Assembly (NCBI RefSeq): GCF_000164695.2
Contig: NC_014643.1
Span: 2,108,001 to 2,172,000 of the forward strand
Length of the DNA stretch: 64,000 nt
Direction: 5' to 3'
Source of the DNA: Rothia dentocariosa ATCC 17931
GTDB taxonomy: Bacteria; Actinomycetota; Actinomycetes; Actinomycetales; Micrococcaceae
Shown: in pieces, positions 1 through 9,538 of the stretch
Layout: every line of letters begins with the position of its first letter
Numbering within the stretch: position 1 is the first letter of the stretch
Made by a program: the position numbers and the translations under genes
The notes under the pieces: model-generated
What the model was told of the DNA's origin: nothing
Seen by the model: only the letters and a program-made list of their open reading frames with translations
The model's database searches: none

Positions 1-549
1 TAGCGCTGTAAATGCGGCAGCCCCAAGCAATAAAGTACTAAAAGAGCGATACATCGCAAAAATATCCGGACGCCATCCAAGACCGAACCCAACAATAGTG
101 ACCATAATAAACTGTATGGCGATAACGGTGATAACTGCCAGTACCTTGCCAATAATAAGCCCGTTGCGTCCTAGAGGAGTGGTAGACAGAAAACGAAGAA
201 CACCGTACCGGCGGTCAAAACCAGTGGCAATCCCTTGACCGGAAAGTGCAGTTGAGACAACACAGAGAGCCAGTACTCCCGGCACTGCAACATTTATGCG
301 GGTCGTATTCAACGCGTCTGCGTAAGAATCCAGAAAGCTTGTATAGCGAAGTCCGAAAAGCGCCATCACGGGGAAGGCAATATTGAGCATTAGCTGTTCA
401 CCATTTTTAAGCATGGCAAGGGTCTCATATTTGCCTTGAGCTAGAATACGCTGAAAACTAGAAGCAGCGCGCGGCTGCGGATACTCGTTACCTTCTCCCA
501 TCTGCTGACTATCAGGGACAGTGGGCAGCTCTGCATTTGTGGGGTTCAT
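1..549 (-). CDS. ABC-2 type transporter permease (partial, runs off left edge)
   Basis: The frame is open from an ATG at 549 down to base 1, so only about 183 N-terminal residues are visible. After a polar N-terminus of about 55 residues come hydrophobic stretches typical of ABC-2 permeases. The phrase GFDRRYGVLRFLSTTPLGR in the first cytoplasmic loop is characteristic of drug/lipid exporter permeases of this family. The start overlaps the stop of the ATPase gene (ATGA, 546-549), so the two are translationally coupled and should form one exporter. The substrate is unknown. In mycobacteria an ABC-2 exporter also lies next to sufR, which supports the assignment by position. Confidence 0.85.
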   Translation of the reverse strand, partial: MNPTNAELPTVPDSQQMGEGNEYPQPRAASSFQRILAQGKYETLAMLKNGEQLMLNIAFPVMALFGLRYTSFLDSYADALNTTRINVAVPGVLALCVVSTALSGQGIATGFDRRYGVLRFLSTTPLGRNGLIIGKVLAVITVIAIQFIMVTIVGFGLGWRPDIFAMYRSFSTLLLGAAAFTAL

Positions 550-1610
550 CGAATATCACGTCCCGAAATATCCAAGAATACGTCTTCCAAAGTCTTCGGT
601 TCCATCGTGAGAGAGTTAGGCATAAGGTAGTGATGTGCTAGGGCTGTCGTGAAAGCGGAAAGATGTTCGGGTGTAAGGGGACCACGGAGCTCATATTCGC
701 CTAAGCCGCCTAGTGAGTATGGCATATGCTCGATAAGCTCTACATCCGTACGAAGATGTACAGGCAATAAGTCGTCACGCGTAGGTGAAGGGGCTTCTAA
801 CGTGAAATGAAGACGTACAATCCCGTCTCCTGATACAAGTTCAGGGACTGTGCCTTCACGCACCGTTTGACCATCATCAATAATATAGACATAATCCGCG
901 AGCTTTTGCGCATCATCAATGAGATGGGTTGTTAAGATAATGGCGACTCCAGCCTCACGCTGCTCACGAATAATGTCAAAGACGACATTGCGAGACTGCG
1001 GATCAAGTCCTGCTGATGGTTCGTCTAAAAAGAGTACCGAAGGACGCCCAAGAAGGGCTGCTGCTAATGAGACACGTTGTTTTTGTCCCCCAGAAAGGCG
1101 CCGAATATTGGTGCCGTTAAAAGCATCTATTCCTAAACGATCAACAAGTTCACCGACAGGATAAGGATTGGCGTACATCTGAGCAACATGTTCAAGAAGT
1201 GGTACGGGACGTACGGCGTTAGGAAGCCCCCCATCCTGAAGCATGATACCGACGGAGGCCCGCATCTCTGGGGATGCCAGAAGAGGGTCTTCTGAAAGAA
1301 GCTGAATAGTGCCGGACGTAGGTTCAGTAAGCCCCTGGGCACATGCAAGAGTTGTAGTCTTACCTGCACCGTTAGCACCCAAGAGTACAACAACCTCGCC
1401 GGGATAGACTTGAAGACTTATGTCAGCAACTGCGCGATGCATACCCTGAGCGGTAAGACGTTCAGGGTGTTTCTCGCGGAAAGAACGAGAGGGCTTAAAC
1501 TCTTTGACGAGATGAGAAATCTTGAGTGCAGGATCGCTGCTAGTACCGCGAGCTGCTGAAATGTCTAATGCGGTAGCTGCTTGGTGTTGATAAGCTTCAG
1601 TTTCTGCCAC
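546..1610 (-). CDS. ABC transporter ATP-binding protein (ABC-2 exporter)
   Basis: A 354-residue ATPase that should energise the permease overlapping its 3' end. Walker A GANGAGKTT lies at residues 78-86, the signature LSGGQ at 172-176 and Walker B VLFLDEP at 192-198, followed by an H-loop in LTTH. The roughly 45-residue N-terminal extension and the C-terminal region after residue 260 match DrrA-like drug/lipid exporters in length. It is transcribed away from sufR, an arrangement also known in mycobacteria. The substrate cannot be read from the sequence. Confidence 0.9.
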   Translation of the reverse strand: MAETEAYQHQAATALDISAARGTSSDPALKISHLVKEFKPSRSFREKHPERLTAQGMHRAVADISLQVYPGEVVVLLGANGAGKTTTLACAQGLTEPTSGTIQLLSEDPLLASPEMRASVGIMLQDGGLPNAVRPVPLLEHVAQMYANPYPVGELVDRLGIDAFNGTNIRRLSGGQKQRVSLAAALLGRPSVLFLDEPSAGLDPQSRNVVFDIIREQREAGVAIILTTHLIDDAQKLADYVYIIDDGQTVREGTVPELVSGDGIVRLHFTLEAPSPTRDDLLPVHLRTDVELIEHMPYSLGGLGEYELRGPLTPEHLSAFTTALAHHYLMPNSLTMEPKTLEDVFLDISGRDIR

Positions 1611-1873
1611 CTCTCTATCTTAAGCCCTCAGAGAGTAATCTCTATGTTTCCCTCTAGCGATAGCATCTTTATGACGCGAGTTAGATCACGTCAAAGTGAG
1701 GATATGAACCGCTTAGCCCCCTCATGGAAATGCCCGAAGAGCAAAAATACCTAGAGGCCTAAAGGCGGTATTATCTTTCACCGGTTCTTATGGCTTGCCG
1801 CAGCTAAGCAAGAGACTAAACGGTGTGGTGTGTGCAAGTAGGAAGACCTTACTAGCCAAGATTGAAGTAATTA

Positions 1874-1897
1874 GGACATACTTTAGTTGTGTATTCC
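1874..1897. promoter_or_regulatory. Imperfect inverted repeat over the sufR start, candidate SufR operator
   Basis: GGACATAC (1874-1881) faces GTATTCC (1891-1897), arms that match except for one extra base. It spans the proposed GTG start of sufR at 1889. SufR is known to repress its own operon from sites at its promoter, so autoregulation is plausible. The overlap also leaves room for the second GTG at 1898 as the true start. This is inference from one imperfect repeat. Confidence 0.3.
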
Positions 1898-2713
1898 GTG
1901 AACAAGACATCTCATCGAGGGCTTCAACAGCAGCCTTCCTCGCATAAGAAGTCAAGCTCTGGCGCACGTAAAGCGGAAGTTGAAGAACGCACCCGTGACC
2001 GGGTTCTTCGTGGTGTCCTGAACCATGGTCCCGTGTCTGCGGCAAGCTTGGGAGAACTTTTAAGCTTGACCCCCGCCGCTGTGCGTCGGCACCTTGATGC
2101 GCTTGAACAAGCAAACATGATTGAAGTTGCTTCTCTCAAACAATATGGGGCAGGTGCGGGGCGCCCAGCTCGACGGTACGTCATCGCACCTCAAGGTCAC
2201 GAACGTCTAGGAAATGACTATTTGATGATTGCGCGCAACGCTCTTGAAATGTTGCGTGACACTGTTGGGGAGAGCGCACTTGAAACTTTCGCATCCGCAC
2301 GGGCTGCCGAAATGGAGGCGCGATACCGCCCTGTTGTGGAAGCGGCAGGGGAGGATGTTGCGGCGCGAGCCCAAGCTCTCGCTGAAGCCATGAGCCGTGA
2401 TGGGTTTGTGACAACAGCGCAGATTACAGAACCACCTGCCGGTCGGCTCGCGCCGGGGAAATTGCTAGCTAGCATACAGCTCTGCCAAGGGCACTGCCCA
2501 ATACGCGATCTGGCTGAAGATTTTCAGGTTTTCTGCGAACAAGAGACTGGGATTATTTCTGATCTTCTGGGCGTTGACGTACGTAGGCTATCAACGATGG
2601 CTGGAGGGGCTCACGTATGCACAACTCACGTTCCACTCAATCACTTAACAGAACGTGTGAATTCTGAAAAACCGGAAACATCAGAAAGCATGCGGGGTAA
2701 TTCGGCACGGTAG
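1889..2713 (+). CDS. sufR: SufR, Fe-S sensing transcriptional repressor of the suf operon
   Basis: A 274-residue ArsR/DeoR-like winged-helix regulator at the head of the suf genes. The helix-turn-helix is at about residues 38-85 (GPVSAASLGELLSLTPAAV and following). Four cysteines, C199, C203, C216 and C244, have the spacing C-x3-C-x12-C-x27-C of actinobacterial SufR, which holds a [4Fe-4S] cluster. The expected role is to repress sufBDC when clusters are plentiful. The start is GTG, with only a weak AGGAC upstream; GTG 1898 is an alternative. A 93-bp gap precedes sufB. Confidence 0.9.
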   Translation: MYSVNKTSHRGLQQQPSSHKKSSSGARKAEVEERTRDRVLRGVLNHGPVSAASLGELLSLTPAAVRRHLDALEQANMIEVASLKQYGAGAGRPARRYVIAPQGHERLGNDYLMIARNALEMLRDTVGESALETFASARAAEMEARYRPVVEAAGEDVAARAQALAEAMSRDGFVTTAQITEPPAGRLAPGKLLASIQLCQGHCPIRDLAEDFQVFCEQETGIISDLLGVDVRRLSTMAGGAHVCTTHVPLNHLTERVNSEKPETSESMRGNSAR

Positions 2714-2806
2714 AAATTACCCCAACCTAGAGTGTGTTATTCCAAAGACTACCGAGCCCGCATCTGCGGAGCCGGATAAATTTCAATCCATCTAAGAAAG
2801 GCCGTA

Positions 2807-4264
2807 ATGACTGAGCAAGTTGAGCAGAGTGCCAACGACACTGTCATTTCAGAGATTCTGGAGTTGAACCCTGAACTCGAGGGCATTGGCAATTACGAGT
2901 ATGGTTGGGCAGACTCTGACGAGGCGGGCCAGTCCGCTAAGCGTGGTCTGGACGAAGCCGTAGTGCGTGACATCTCTGCGAAGAAGAATGAACCCCAGTG
3001 GATGCTGGATATGCGTCTGAAGGCATTGAAGTTTTTCGAGCGTAAGCCGATGCCAACCTGGGGGGCAGATCTTTCTGACATCGATTTCGATAACATCAAA
3101 TACTTCGTGCGTTCTACCGAAGGTCAGGCTGAGTCTTGGGAAGAGCTTCCTGAAGATATCCGCGTGACATATGAACGTTTGGGTATTCCGGAAGCAGAAC
3201 GTAACTCATTGGTCGCCGGTGTTGCTGCTCAGTATGAGTCTGAGGTCGTGTACCACCAGATCCGTGAAGACTTGGAGTCTCAAGGCGTTATCTTTGTTGA
3301 TACCGATACCGGTTTGCGCGATTATCCTGAAATATTTAAGGAATACTTCGCCTCTATTATCCCTATCGGCGATAACAAGTTCTCCGCTCTTAATACTGCG
3401 GTGTGGTCTGGCGGATCATTTGTGTACGTTCCGCCGGGGGTGCATGTTGAGATCCCTCTGCAGGCGTATTTCCGCATCAACACTGAGAATATGGGCCAGT
3501 TTGAGCGTACCTTGATCATTGCAGATGAAGGTTCATATGTTCACTATATTGAGGGCTGCACCGCGCCTGTATACCGCTCTGACTCGCTGCACTCAGCAGT
3601 TGTCGAGATCGTTGTTAAGAAGAACGCCCGTGTTCGTTACACTACCATTCAGAACTGGTCGAACAACGTGTACAACCTGGTGACTAAACGAGCAGTCGCG
3701 CATGAGGGTGCCACCATGGAATGGGTTGATGGTAACATCGGCTCTAAGGTTACTCAGAAGTATCCTGCAGTATATATGGTCGGTGAACACGCCAAGGGCG
3801 AGACTCTGTCAATCGCGTTTGCTGGTGAAGGGCAGCATCAGGATACTGGTTCCAAGATGGTGCATATTGCCCCGAATACTTCTTCAACGATTGTTTCGAA
3901 GTCCGTGGCTCGTAACGGCGGACGTAGCGCATACCGCGGTCTAGTGCAGGTACGTGAAGGTGCGAAGCACTCGAAATCATCCGTGGTGTGTGATGCTCTC
4001 TTGGTTGATACTGTGTCGCGTTCAGATACCTACCCCTATGTCGACGTTCGTGAAGATGACGTTACGATGGGGCATGAAGCTACGGTTTCACGCGTTTCTG
4101 AAGAACAGCTCTTTTACCTCATGCAGCGTGGGCTGGCCGAGGATGAAGCAATGGCTATGATTGTGCGAGGCTTCGTTGAACCGATTGCTCGTGAGCTGCC
4201 CATGGAATACGCACTTGAACTTAACCGCCTCATCGAACTTCAGATGGAAGGATCTGTGGGCTAA
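2807..4264 (+). CDS. sufB: SufB, Fe-S cluster scaffold subunit
   Basis: A 485-residue SufB, the scaffold of the SufBC2D complex on which [Fe-S] clusters are built in the cytosol. The length and the beta-helix core (about residues 170-450) fit the family. The conserved C-terminal cysteine motif VVCDALLVD and the MGHEATVSR histidine/glutamate motif are both present. The ATG follows a GAAAGG ribosome site. Its stop overlaps the sufD start (TAATG at 4262-4266), so translation is coupled. Confidence 0.97.
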   Translation: MTEQVEQSANDTVISEILELNPELEGIGNYEYGWADSDEAGQSAKRGLDEAVVRDISAKKNEPQWMLDMRLKALKFFERKPMPTWGADLSDIDFDNIKYFVRSTEGQAESWEELPEDIRVTYERLGIPEAERNSLVAGVAAQYESEVVYHQIREDLESQGVIFVDTDTGLRDYPEIFKEYFASIIPIGDNKFSALNTAVWSGGSFVYVPPGVHVEIPLQAYFRINTENMGQFERTLIIADEGSYVHYIEGCTAPVYRSDSLHSAVVEIVVKKNARVRYTTIQNWSNNVYNLVTKRAVAHEGATMEWVDGNIGSKVTQKYPAVYMVGEHAKGETLSIAFAGEGQHQDTGSKMVHIAPNTSSTIVSKSVARNGGRSAYRGLVQVREGAKHSKSSVVCDALLVDTVSRSDTYPYVDVREDDVTMGHEATVSRVSEEQLFYLMQRGLAEDEAMAMIVRGFVEPIARELPMEYALELNRLIELQMEGSVG

Positions 4265-5538
4265 TGTCGACTAACGAAGAGACCCTGGGATATCACAGCC
4301 CAATTATTCCCGGTATGGATCAGGAAGGCGAGAAGCTCGCCTCTGAGCATGTCCATGATGATACTATTCTGCGTGCTACCGAGGAACACCATCAAGGCTC
4401 AAACCCTAATAACGTGCAGAAGGTTCTTGACGCTTCCCGCGCAGAACGGAAAACCTCATATAACGTTGAAGACTTTGAGCCACTTACTGGACGCGAGGAA
4501 GATTGGCGTTTTACCCCGCTGAAACGTTTGGGCGGTCTTCACCTTGACACTCTGCAGGCACAAGCCCCAGCTCCGAAGATCCAAGCACCTTCTGAAGTTA
4601 TCCTTGAAGAAGTATCCCGTGAAGATGAGCGCATTGGTACAGCAGGTGTTCCTGAAGACCGTGTAGCTGCAAATGCATGGACTCATTTTAAGACAGCTAC
4701 TGTGGTGACTATTCCCGCCGAAACCGAGCTTACTGAGCATATCGAAATAGATATTGACGGACAGCATCGTGATGCTGCTGCTCAACATATACTGGTCGAG
4801 GCTAAACCATTCTCGAAAGCGGTTGTTGTAATTCGGCATACCGGATCGGCTGTTCTGGCGCAGAACATAGAATTCCTGATACAAGATTCTGCACAGTTGA
4901 GCGTTATTACTCTTCAACAATGGAATGATGATGCGATTCATGCCTCAGCGCAGTATGCCAAGCTAGGGCGCGATGCTCGTTTCAAACATGTGTGCGTTTC
5001 ATTGGGCGGTGATATGGTGCGTGTTACCCCTTCAACGAAATTCACGGAACCGGGCGCTGAGACAGAGATGTACGGTCTTTATTTTGTGGATGCTGGCCAG
5101 CACATCGAGTCACGTTTGTTTGTGGATCATTCTGTGCCCAACTGCAAGTCGCGAGTGACTTATAAAGGCGCATTGCAGGGCAAAGCAGCGCACTCCGTAT
5201 GGGTTGGTGACGTCCTCATTGGTAAAGATGCGGAAGGTACGGACACCTATGAGCTGAACCGTAACCTCCTCTTGGAGATTGGTCCGCGCGCTGATTCCGT
5301 ACCGAACTTGGAGATCGAGACTGGACGTATTGAAGGTGCCGGTCACGCATCAACAACCGGTCAGCTAGATGATGAGCATCTATGGTACCTACGGGCTCGT
5401 GGTATTCCGGAAGCTGAGGCACGTCGTCTAGTGGTCCGCGGATTCTTAAACGAGATTATCCAGCAGATTCGCGTACCAGAGCTTGAAACAGAACTTACTG
5501 ATGCCCTTGAAGCAGAGCTTGCTCTCAGCAACAACTAA
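4264..5538 (+). CDS. sufD: SufD, Fe-S cluster assembly subunit
   Basis: A 424-residue SufD, the SufB paralogue that pairs with it in the SufBC2D scaffold. The variable N-terminal half is followed by the beta-helix domain and the typical C-terminal motif HLWYLRARGIPEAEARRLVV. It starts inside the sufB stop codon with no ribosome site of its own, so it relies on translational coupling. SufC follows 18 bp later. Confidence 0.95.
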   Translation: MSTNEETLGYHSPIIPGMDQEGEKLASEHVHDDTILRATEEHHQGSNPNNVQKVLDASRAERKTSYNVEDFEPLTGREEDWRFTPLKRLGGLHLDTLQAQAPAPKIQAPSEVILEEVSREDERIGTAGVPEDRVAANAWTHFKTATVVTIPAETELTEHIEIDIDGQHRDAAAQHILVEAKPFSKAVVVIRHTGSAVLAQNIEFLIQDSAQLSVITLQQWNDDAIHASAQYAKLGRDARFKHVCVSLGGDMVRVTPSTKFTEPGAETEMYGLYFVDAGQHIESRLFVDHSVPNCKSRVTYKGALQGKAAHSVWVGDVLIGKDAEGTDTYELNRNLLLEIGPRADSVPNLEIETGRIEGAGHASTTGQLDDEHLWYLRARGIPEAEARRLVVRGFLNEIIQQIRVPELETELTDALEAELALSNN

Positions 5539-5556
5539 GCCTTATTAGGAGAAACA

Positions 5557-6315
5557 ATGTCTACCCTTGAAATCAAGGATTTGCACGTCTCGGTCATTCT
5601 TGATGATGAAAAAACTAAGCCTATTCTCAAAGGCGTGAACTTAACCATTAACTCGGGTGAAATCCACGCTATTATGGGTCCAAATGGTTCCGGTAAATCT
5701 ACTCTTGCCTCAACTATTGCCGGTCACCCCAAATACCAGATTGATTCCGGGCAGATACTGCTTGATGGTGACGATATTACCGAGATGAGTGTGGATGAGC
5801 GTGCTCGTGCTGGGCTGTTCCTCGCCATGCAGTACCCAGTCGAGATACCCGGTGTCACGATGTCTAACTTCCTGCGTGCTGCTAAAACTGCTGTGGACGG
5901 TAAGGCACCTAACTTACGAACCTGGACCAAAGACGTTAAAGAAGCTATGAACCATCTGGACATTGATCCTGCGTTCGTTGCTCGTAACGTCAATGAAGGT
6001 TTCTCCGGCGGTGAGAAGAAACGTCATGAGATTCTGCAGCTGGAGCTTTTGAAGCCCAAGTTCGGTATTCTTGATGAAACTGACTCCGGCCTTGACGTTG
6101 ATGCTCTTAAAGTCGTGTCTTCCGGCGTGAACCGTGCTCACGAGGAAAATAATATGGGTGTTATGCTGATTACGCACTATACCCGCATCCTGCGTTATAT
6201 TAAGCCCGAGTTTGTGCATGTTTTTGTAGACGGCAAAATGGTCGATCAGGGCGGTCCTGAACTTGCAGATCGTCTAGAAGAAGAAGGCTATGTAGCATAC
6301 ACTGGGAAGAAATAA
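5557..6315 (+). CDS. sufC: SufC, Fe-S assembly ATPase
   Basis: A 252-residue ABC-type ATPase that drives conformational change in SufBC2D. Walker A GPNGSGKST is at residues 41-49, signature FSGGEKKR at 149-156 and Walker B ILDETDSGLD at 171-180. The SGLD ending and the KKR after the signature are SufC hallmarks. The ribosome site AGGAG precedes the ATG. In many actinobacteria sufS and sufU come next; here sufT follows directly after 36 bp. Confidence 0.97.
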   Translation: MSTLEIKDLHVSVILDDEKTKPILKGVNLTINSGEIHAIMGPNGSGKSTLASTIAGHPKYQIDSGQILLDGDDITEMSVDERARAGLFLAMQYPVEIPGVTMSNFLRAAKTAVDGKAPNLRTWTKDVKEAMNHLDIDPAFVARNVNEGFSGGEKKRHEILQLELLKPKFGILDETDSGLDVDALKVVSSGVNRAHEENNMGVMLITHYTRILRYIKPEFVHVFVDGKMVDQGGPELADRLEEEGYVAYTGKK

Positions 6316-6351
6316 TCTTACTCAGTACGAACTACTTGTAAGAGGTGCATC

Positions 6352-6681
6352 ATGACTGAGACAGTGCAAGCTCGTCCCTCGCAAGAGGAAATTGAGGAAG
6401 TCCTCAAGGAAGTCATTGACCCTGAACTTGGGGTAAATATCGTTGATTTGGGTCTGCTTTATGGCATGCGCTGGGATGATAATGGAGTCCTGATCCTAGA
6501 TCTAACGCTTACTACAGCTGCATGTCCGCTACAGGACGTTATTGAGGAACAGGTGGAAGCAAATCTCGATAGTGTCGTTGCTGAATGGCGCGTGAACTGG
6601 GTATGGATGCCTCCGTGGGGGCCCGAACGCATTACTGAGGATGGTCGCGATATGATGCGTGCTCTCGGCTTCAACATTTAG
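6352..6681 (+). CDS. sufT: SufT-like metal-sulfur cluster assembly factor (MIP18/DUF59)
   Basis: A 109-residue DUF59 protein closing the suf operon. It shows the family motif DPELGVNIVDLGLLYG (about residues 23-38) and the conserved cysteine C58 in TTAACPLQD. Members help deliver or mature Fe-S clusters; the exact biochemical step is not settled. An AGAGGTG ribosome site precedes the ATG. A strong hairpin terminator lies just downstream, so this is the last gene of the operon. Confidence 0.9.
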   Translation: MTETVQARPSQEEIEEVLKEVIDPELGVNIVDLGLLYGMRWDDNGVLILDLTLTTAACPLQDVIEEQVEANLDSVVAEWRVNWVWMPPWGPERITEDGRDMMRALGFNI

Positions 6682-6706
6682 CGTTGCCATACGTTTGTTT
6701 TGCTGT

Positions 6707-6746
6707 AAGGGGTGGGTACCTGGAACATTCTAGGTACCCACCCCTT
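6707..6746. terminator. Bidirectional terminator after sufT
   Basis: A perfect 15-bp stem (6707-6721 with 6732-6746) with a 10-base loop lies between the convergent sufT and the HD-protein gene. It has no clear U tract on the + side, but its position and strength suit termination from both directions. Confidence 0.8.
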
Positions 6747-6784
6747 GATTTATAATTCCACCTGATATTTGTAATACTACTCGT

Positions 6785-7252
6785 TCATATGTTTTCGGTT
6801 ACACCTAAGAATCTGAGTGATTTACTGTATTTCTTCGCCAGACGTTTGCGAGTATCTTCGTCAAGGTGGGAAACACGTTCCGGGTCAGTGTTATCGGCAA
6901 TGTCAGCACGTTTGACCCACAGTGCAATTTCATTAGCGCGAACTCTCGCCATAGATGACTCCAGAGGTTCATACGGACGTTTGGTGAGCGCATCAACGGC
7001 ATCAATAATGCGGGCTGAAAAGTACCGAGCAAGGTAAGGGAGAGTGACTTCTGTATCCTCTACGGTATCGTGCAATAACGCCACGATCTGTGCTTCTGTG
7101 CGAAGCTCTTCAGGGGCAATTTCGCGCACTTTAAAAGCAACCCGTCGTGGATGAGATATATAAGGCCAACCGTTTTTATCGACCTGCCCAAGGTGGGCGT
7201 TGTCAGCGATACTATCTGCGAGACGAATCATTTCTTTGAAATATGAATTCAT
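6785..7252 (-). CDS. Small alarmone hydrolase-like HD domain protein
   Basis: Counting from the ATG at 7252 the protein has 155 residues. H20, H34, H61-D62, E65-D66, D117 and N121 reproduce the metal-binding and catalytic pattern of the SpoT/Mesh1 hydrolase domain (motif LLHDTVEDT). No synthetase or regulatory domain follows, so this is a stand-alone hydrolase. By family the likely substrate is (p)ppGpp or a related 3'-phosphorylated nucleotide. The start was chosen because AAGGAG sits 6 bases upstream; the longer TTG-started frame would place that site inside the gene. Confidence 0.75.
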   Translation of the reverse strand: MNSYFKEMIRLADSIADNAHLGQVDKNGWPYISHPRRVAFKVREIAPEELRTEAQIVALLHDTVEDTEVTLPYLARYFSARIIDAVDALTKRPYEPLESSMARVRANEIALWVKRADIADNTDPERVSHLDEDTRKRLAKKYSKSLRFLGVTENI

Positions 7253-7366
7253 CGTTGTCTCCTTCATCAACGTGATACTTCTAATGTACTCTGTACGTCA
7301 TTGTGCTGCGTTACTGCTTGTCATACATCGAGCTTCTTTGCTTCTAGCTGGATGCATGTGAGATCT

Positions 7367-8419
7367 TCACATGTTAAAAGACCGGTCTCCAACCCATATA
7401 TAACTTCCTACTACTGTGCGCCCTACCCCTTGAGCATTGCGCAGGGACGGAACATTGTCGACATGGATTGTTCCCCATAGCATATCTTGAGGATTTACCT
7501 GAGATAATTTGAGGAGATTTTTAATACCGTGACGTAGAACTGCATTCCCTAGCCCTTGTCTGCGAAAAGGCGCATCTAGACATAACTCTTCGACGCTAAA
7601 CCCTCTAAGTCCCTGTTCGCCTCTGCGATCTAGAGTCAAAAACCCTGCTAAGGTGTTATCCACTGTAATATGCCAGCCTGTTCCTTGACGTATAGCATCT
7701 TCAAATGATTCTTCTCCCTGAGGAGTGGCCCACTCAAAAAAATTAGGGTTCTTAACTGCAATAGATTCATATATGCGCTGCGTTTCGTAACTGGCAGCAG
7801 AAGCATCAGCAGGAGAAAGCGGGATGAGATCTACTCGATCATAATTCTTCGGCCACGGGCGTTTGTCTAACTCACCTAGAGTCCCGGCGACAATGTGCAT
7901 GTCAATAGTTGTTGCACGAGCACCAGGGAGTGAACCAAGGCCACGTACAAGCTGATCTACCTTACCTGGCACAAAGAAACGTGTGCATATAGGACGGAAG
8001 CTTTCATAGTGGCGAAGCAAAGATTGGCTTAGAGCTGCGATATAGACTGTAGTACAAGGAATATTCGTAGCTATTACATCTATAAAAGGTCGATTCAGAT
8101 CTTGCCCACGGTATCGAATTCCTGTAAGCGTTTGGTATGTGGCATGTGAATCTGTTATCGAAAAGAATCTATTGGCCCAGTCTTGTGTGTCTTGCGTAGG
8201 CATGTAGTTGAACTGGTTCTGTAGAAGAGGACTTATATGATCTCGATACCACGCACCAAACTCTAGGGAGGTACGTTCCGTAAAATCTGCTGCGAAGTAT
8301 TCTGCGCACTGCTGTGAAAGTTCCTCAGCCGAGTAGTACATATGGAAATTCTGAGGGACCCAAGAACGAGGGAGAAAGTCGTGGGCTTGTTCTGCGGGAA
8401 GATTTCCTAGTATAAACAT
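7367..8419 (-). CDS. GNAT family N-acetyltransferase
   Basis: A 350-residue protein whose C-terminal third carries a GNAT fold. The acetyl-CoA pyrophosphate loop reads RRQGLGNAVL (about residues 287-296), and VDNVPSLRNAQGVG fits the late motif B region. The N-terminal two thirds resemble no family I can name, so the substrate is unknown. Its start faces the divergent DUF4253 gene across 256 bp. Confidence 0.7.
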   Translation of the reverse strand: MFILGNLPAEQAHDFLPRSWVPQNFHMYYSAEELSQQCAEYFAADFTERTSLEFGAWYRDHISPLLQNQFNYMPTQDTQDWANRFFSITDSHATYQTLTGIRYRGQDLNRPFIDVIATNIPCTTVYIAALSQSLLRHYESFRPICTRFFVPGKVDQLVRGLGSLPGARATTIDMHIVAGTLGELDKRPWPKNYDRVDLIPLSPADASAASYETQRIYESIAVKNPNFFEWATPQGEESFEDAIRQGTGWHITVDNTLAGFLTLDRRGEQGLRGFSVEELCLDAPFRRQGLGNAVLRHGIKNLLKLSQVNPQDMLWGTIHVDNVPSLRNAQGVGRTVVGSYIWVGDRSFNM

Positions 8420-8675
8420 AGAGATACCCTAACATATGTGATGTGAAGCATGCTTATATTCAATTTATGAAACTTATTCTGTTTTAAAAGAGATAAAAAT
8501 CACAGTATATGAATGTCAAATAACAGGTAGTTTTGAAATACTTTGAGGGTATATCATGTGAATTGCTTAAGATGCTTTGGACTCGCCCCAAATCTAGCGT
8601 AGAAATCTGTTGTACGAGGCAGAAACTAACCGAAAACTCAGGTAAACTGATGGGAATCAAAGCATCGGAGACACC

Positions 8676-9488
8676 ATGGCGGAACTCTACAAGAAGTTCA
8701 CCTCTTTATATCCTTATCCGCACCTGCGGATAGCCCCTGGCGCTCCCAGCAGTTACATTCACCATTTGTATCTTAACCGTTTGGCGGATGGGCGAACCTA
8801 CGGGTTCACCCCGGTTCTGGTCGTACTTGACGATCTTCTTCTGTCTACTATTCAGAACAATATATCGGCACGCACGAAAAACCCGCCAGCGGATATTAAC
8901 GCTGAGTACGTTAAATCCTATGCCCAAGATATATTGACAGAACACCAAAAACGCCTTGATAAGGGTTCATTAGAAATTCTTGTGCGTAAAATATTAGCTC
9001 GGGCTGACTCGACTTTATTCGAGAACTATTATGAAGGATTTTTAACGTCGCAGGTAACGGTTCCTCGCGGCATTGCACCTGCTCTACGTGCGCCTGCCCA
9101 TCTGACATTCGTATCAAGCCTGATGAACGAAGATGAGACTCTGGATAATTCAGCTGAAATTATCTTGCTTGAAATCCCTACAGCGTACCCATCAGACATC
9201 TTTGCGTATCTGCCGTTTGGCGGATGGGAAGACGTCCCAAGTGCGGAAGACATGCTAGCACTTGCGCAGTATTGGTATGAGCGGGATAGTGCTATTCCGG
9301 CTGTTATTGCAGCGACCTACCTTGAGTTTTACACTGCAGAGCCAATCACAACATTGCGCGACGCAGAGGTGCTTGCTTTAGAACAGGGGATAATAAGTCG
9401 AGCGCTAAAGCCCACAAGTTATGAGGATCTCTCATGTGTCGTGAAGGGGCTTTATAACAAGCCTTCGTGGTTCGTATGGTGGGAATAG
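8676..9488 (+). CDS. DUF4253 domain-containing protein
   Basis: A 270-residue soluble protein. Its C-terminal 105 residues match my memory of DUF4253: FAYLPFGGWEDVPSAEDM, a WYERD segment, a central acidic motif TYLEFYTAEP, and the terminal WFVWWE that replaces the usual WFFWWD. The function of the domain is unknown. The N-terminal half is not recognised. GGAG lies 5 bases before the ATG. It may act with the adjacent divergent genes, but nothing in the sequence proves this. Confidence 0.65.
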   Translation: MAELYKKFTSLYPYPHLRIAPGAPSSYIHHLYLNRLADGRTYGFTPVLVVLDDLLLSTIQNNISARTKNPPADINAEYVKSYAQDILTEHQKRLDKGSLEILVRKILARADSTLFENYYEGFLTSQVTVPRGIAPALRAPAHLTFVSSLMNEDETLDNSAEIILLEIPTAYPSDIFAYLPFGGWEDVPSAEDMLALAQYWYERDSAIPAVIAATYLEFYTAEPITTLRDAEVLALEQGIISRALKPTSYEDLSCVVKGLYNKPSWFVWWE

Positions 9489-9538
9489 TTTTGCTTAGCC
9501 GGGAATGATGTTTCTGGTGCCGTAAAAGAAAATTCCTT

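Noticed and set aside
4456-4941. 161-codon minus-strand ORF inside sufD
   Set aside because: sufD is intact and its protein is clearly conserved; the antisense frame shows no domain and no ribosome site.
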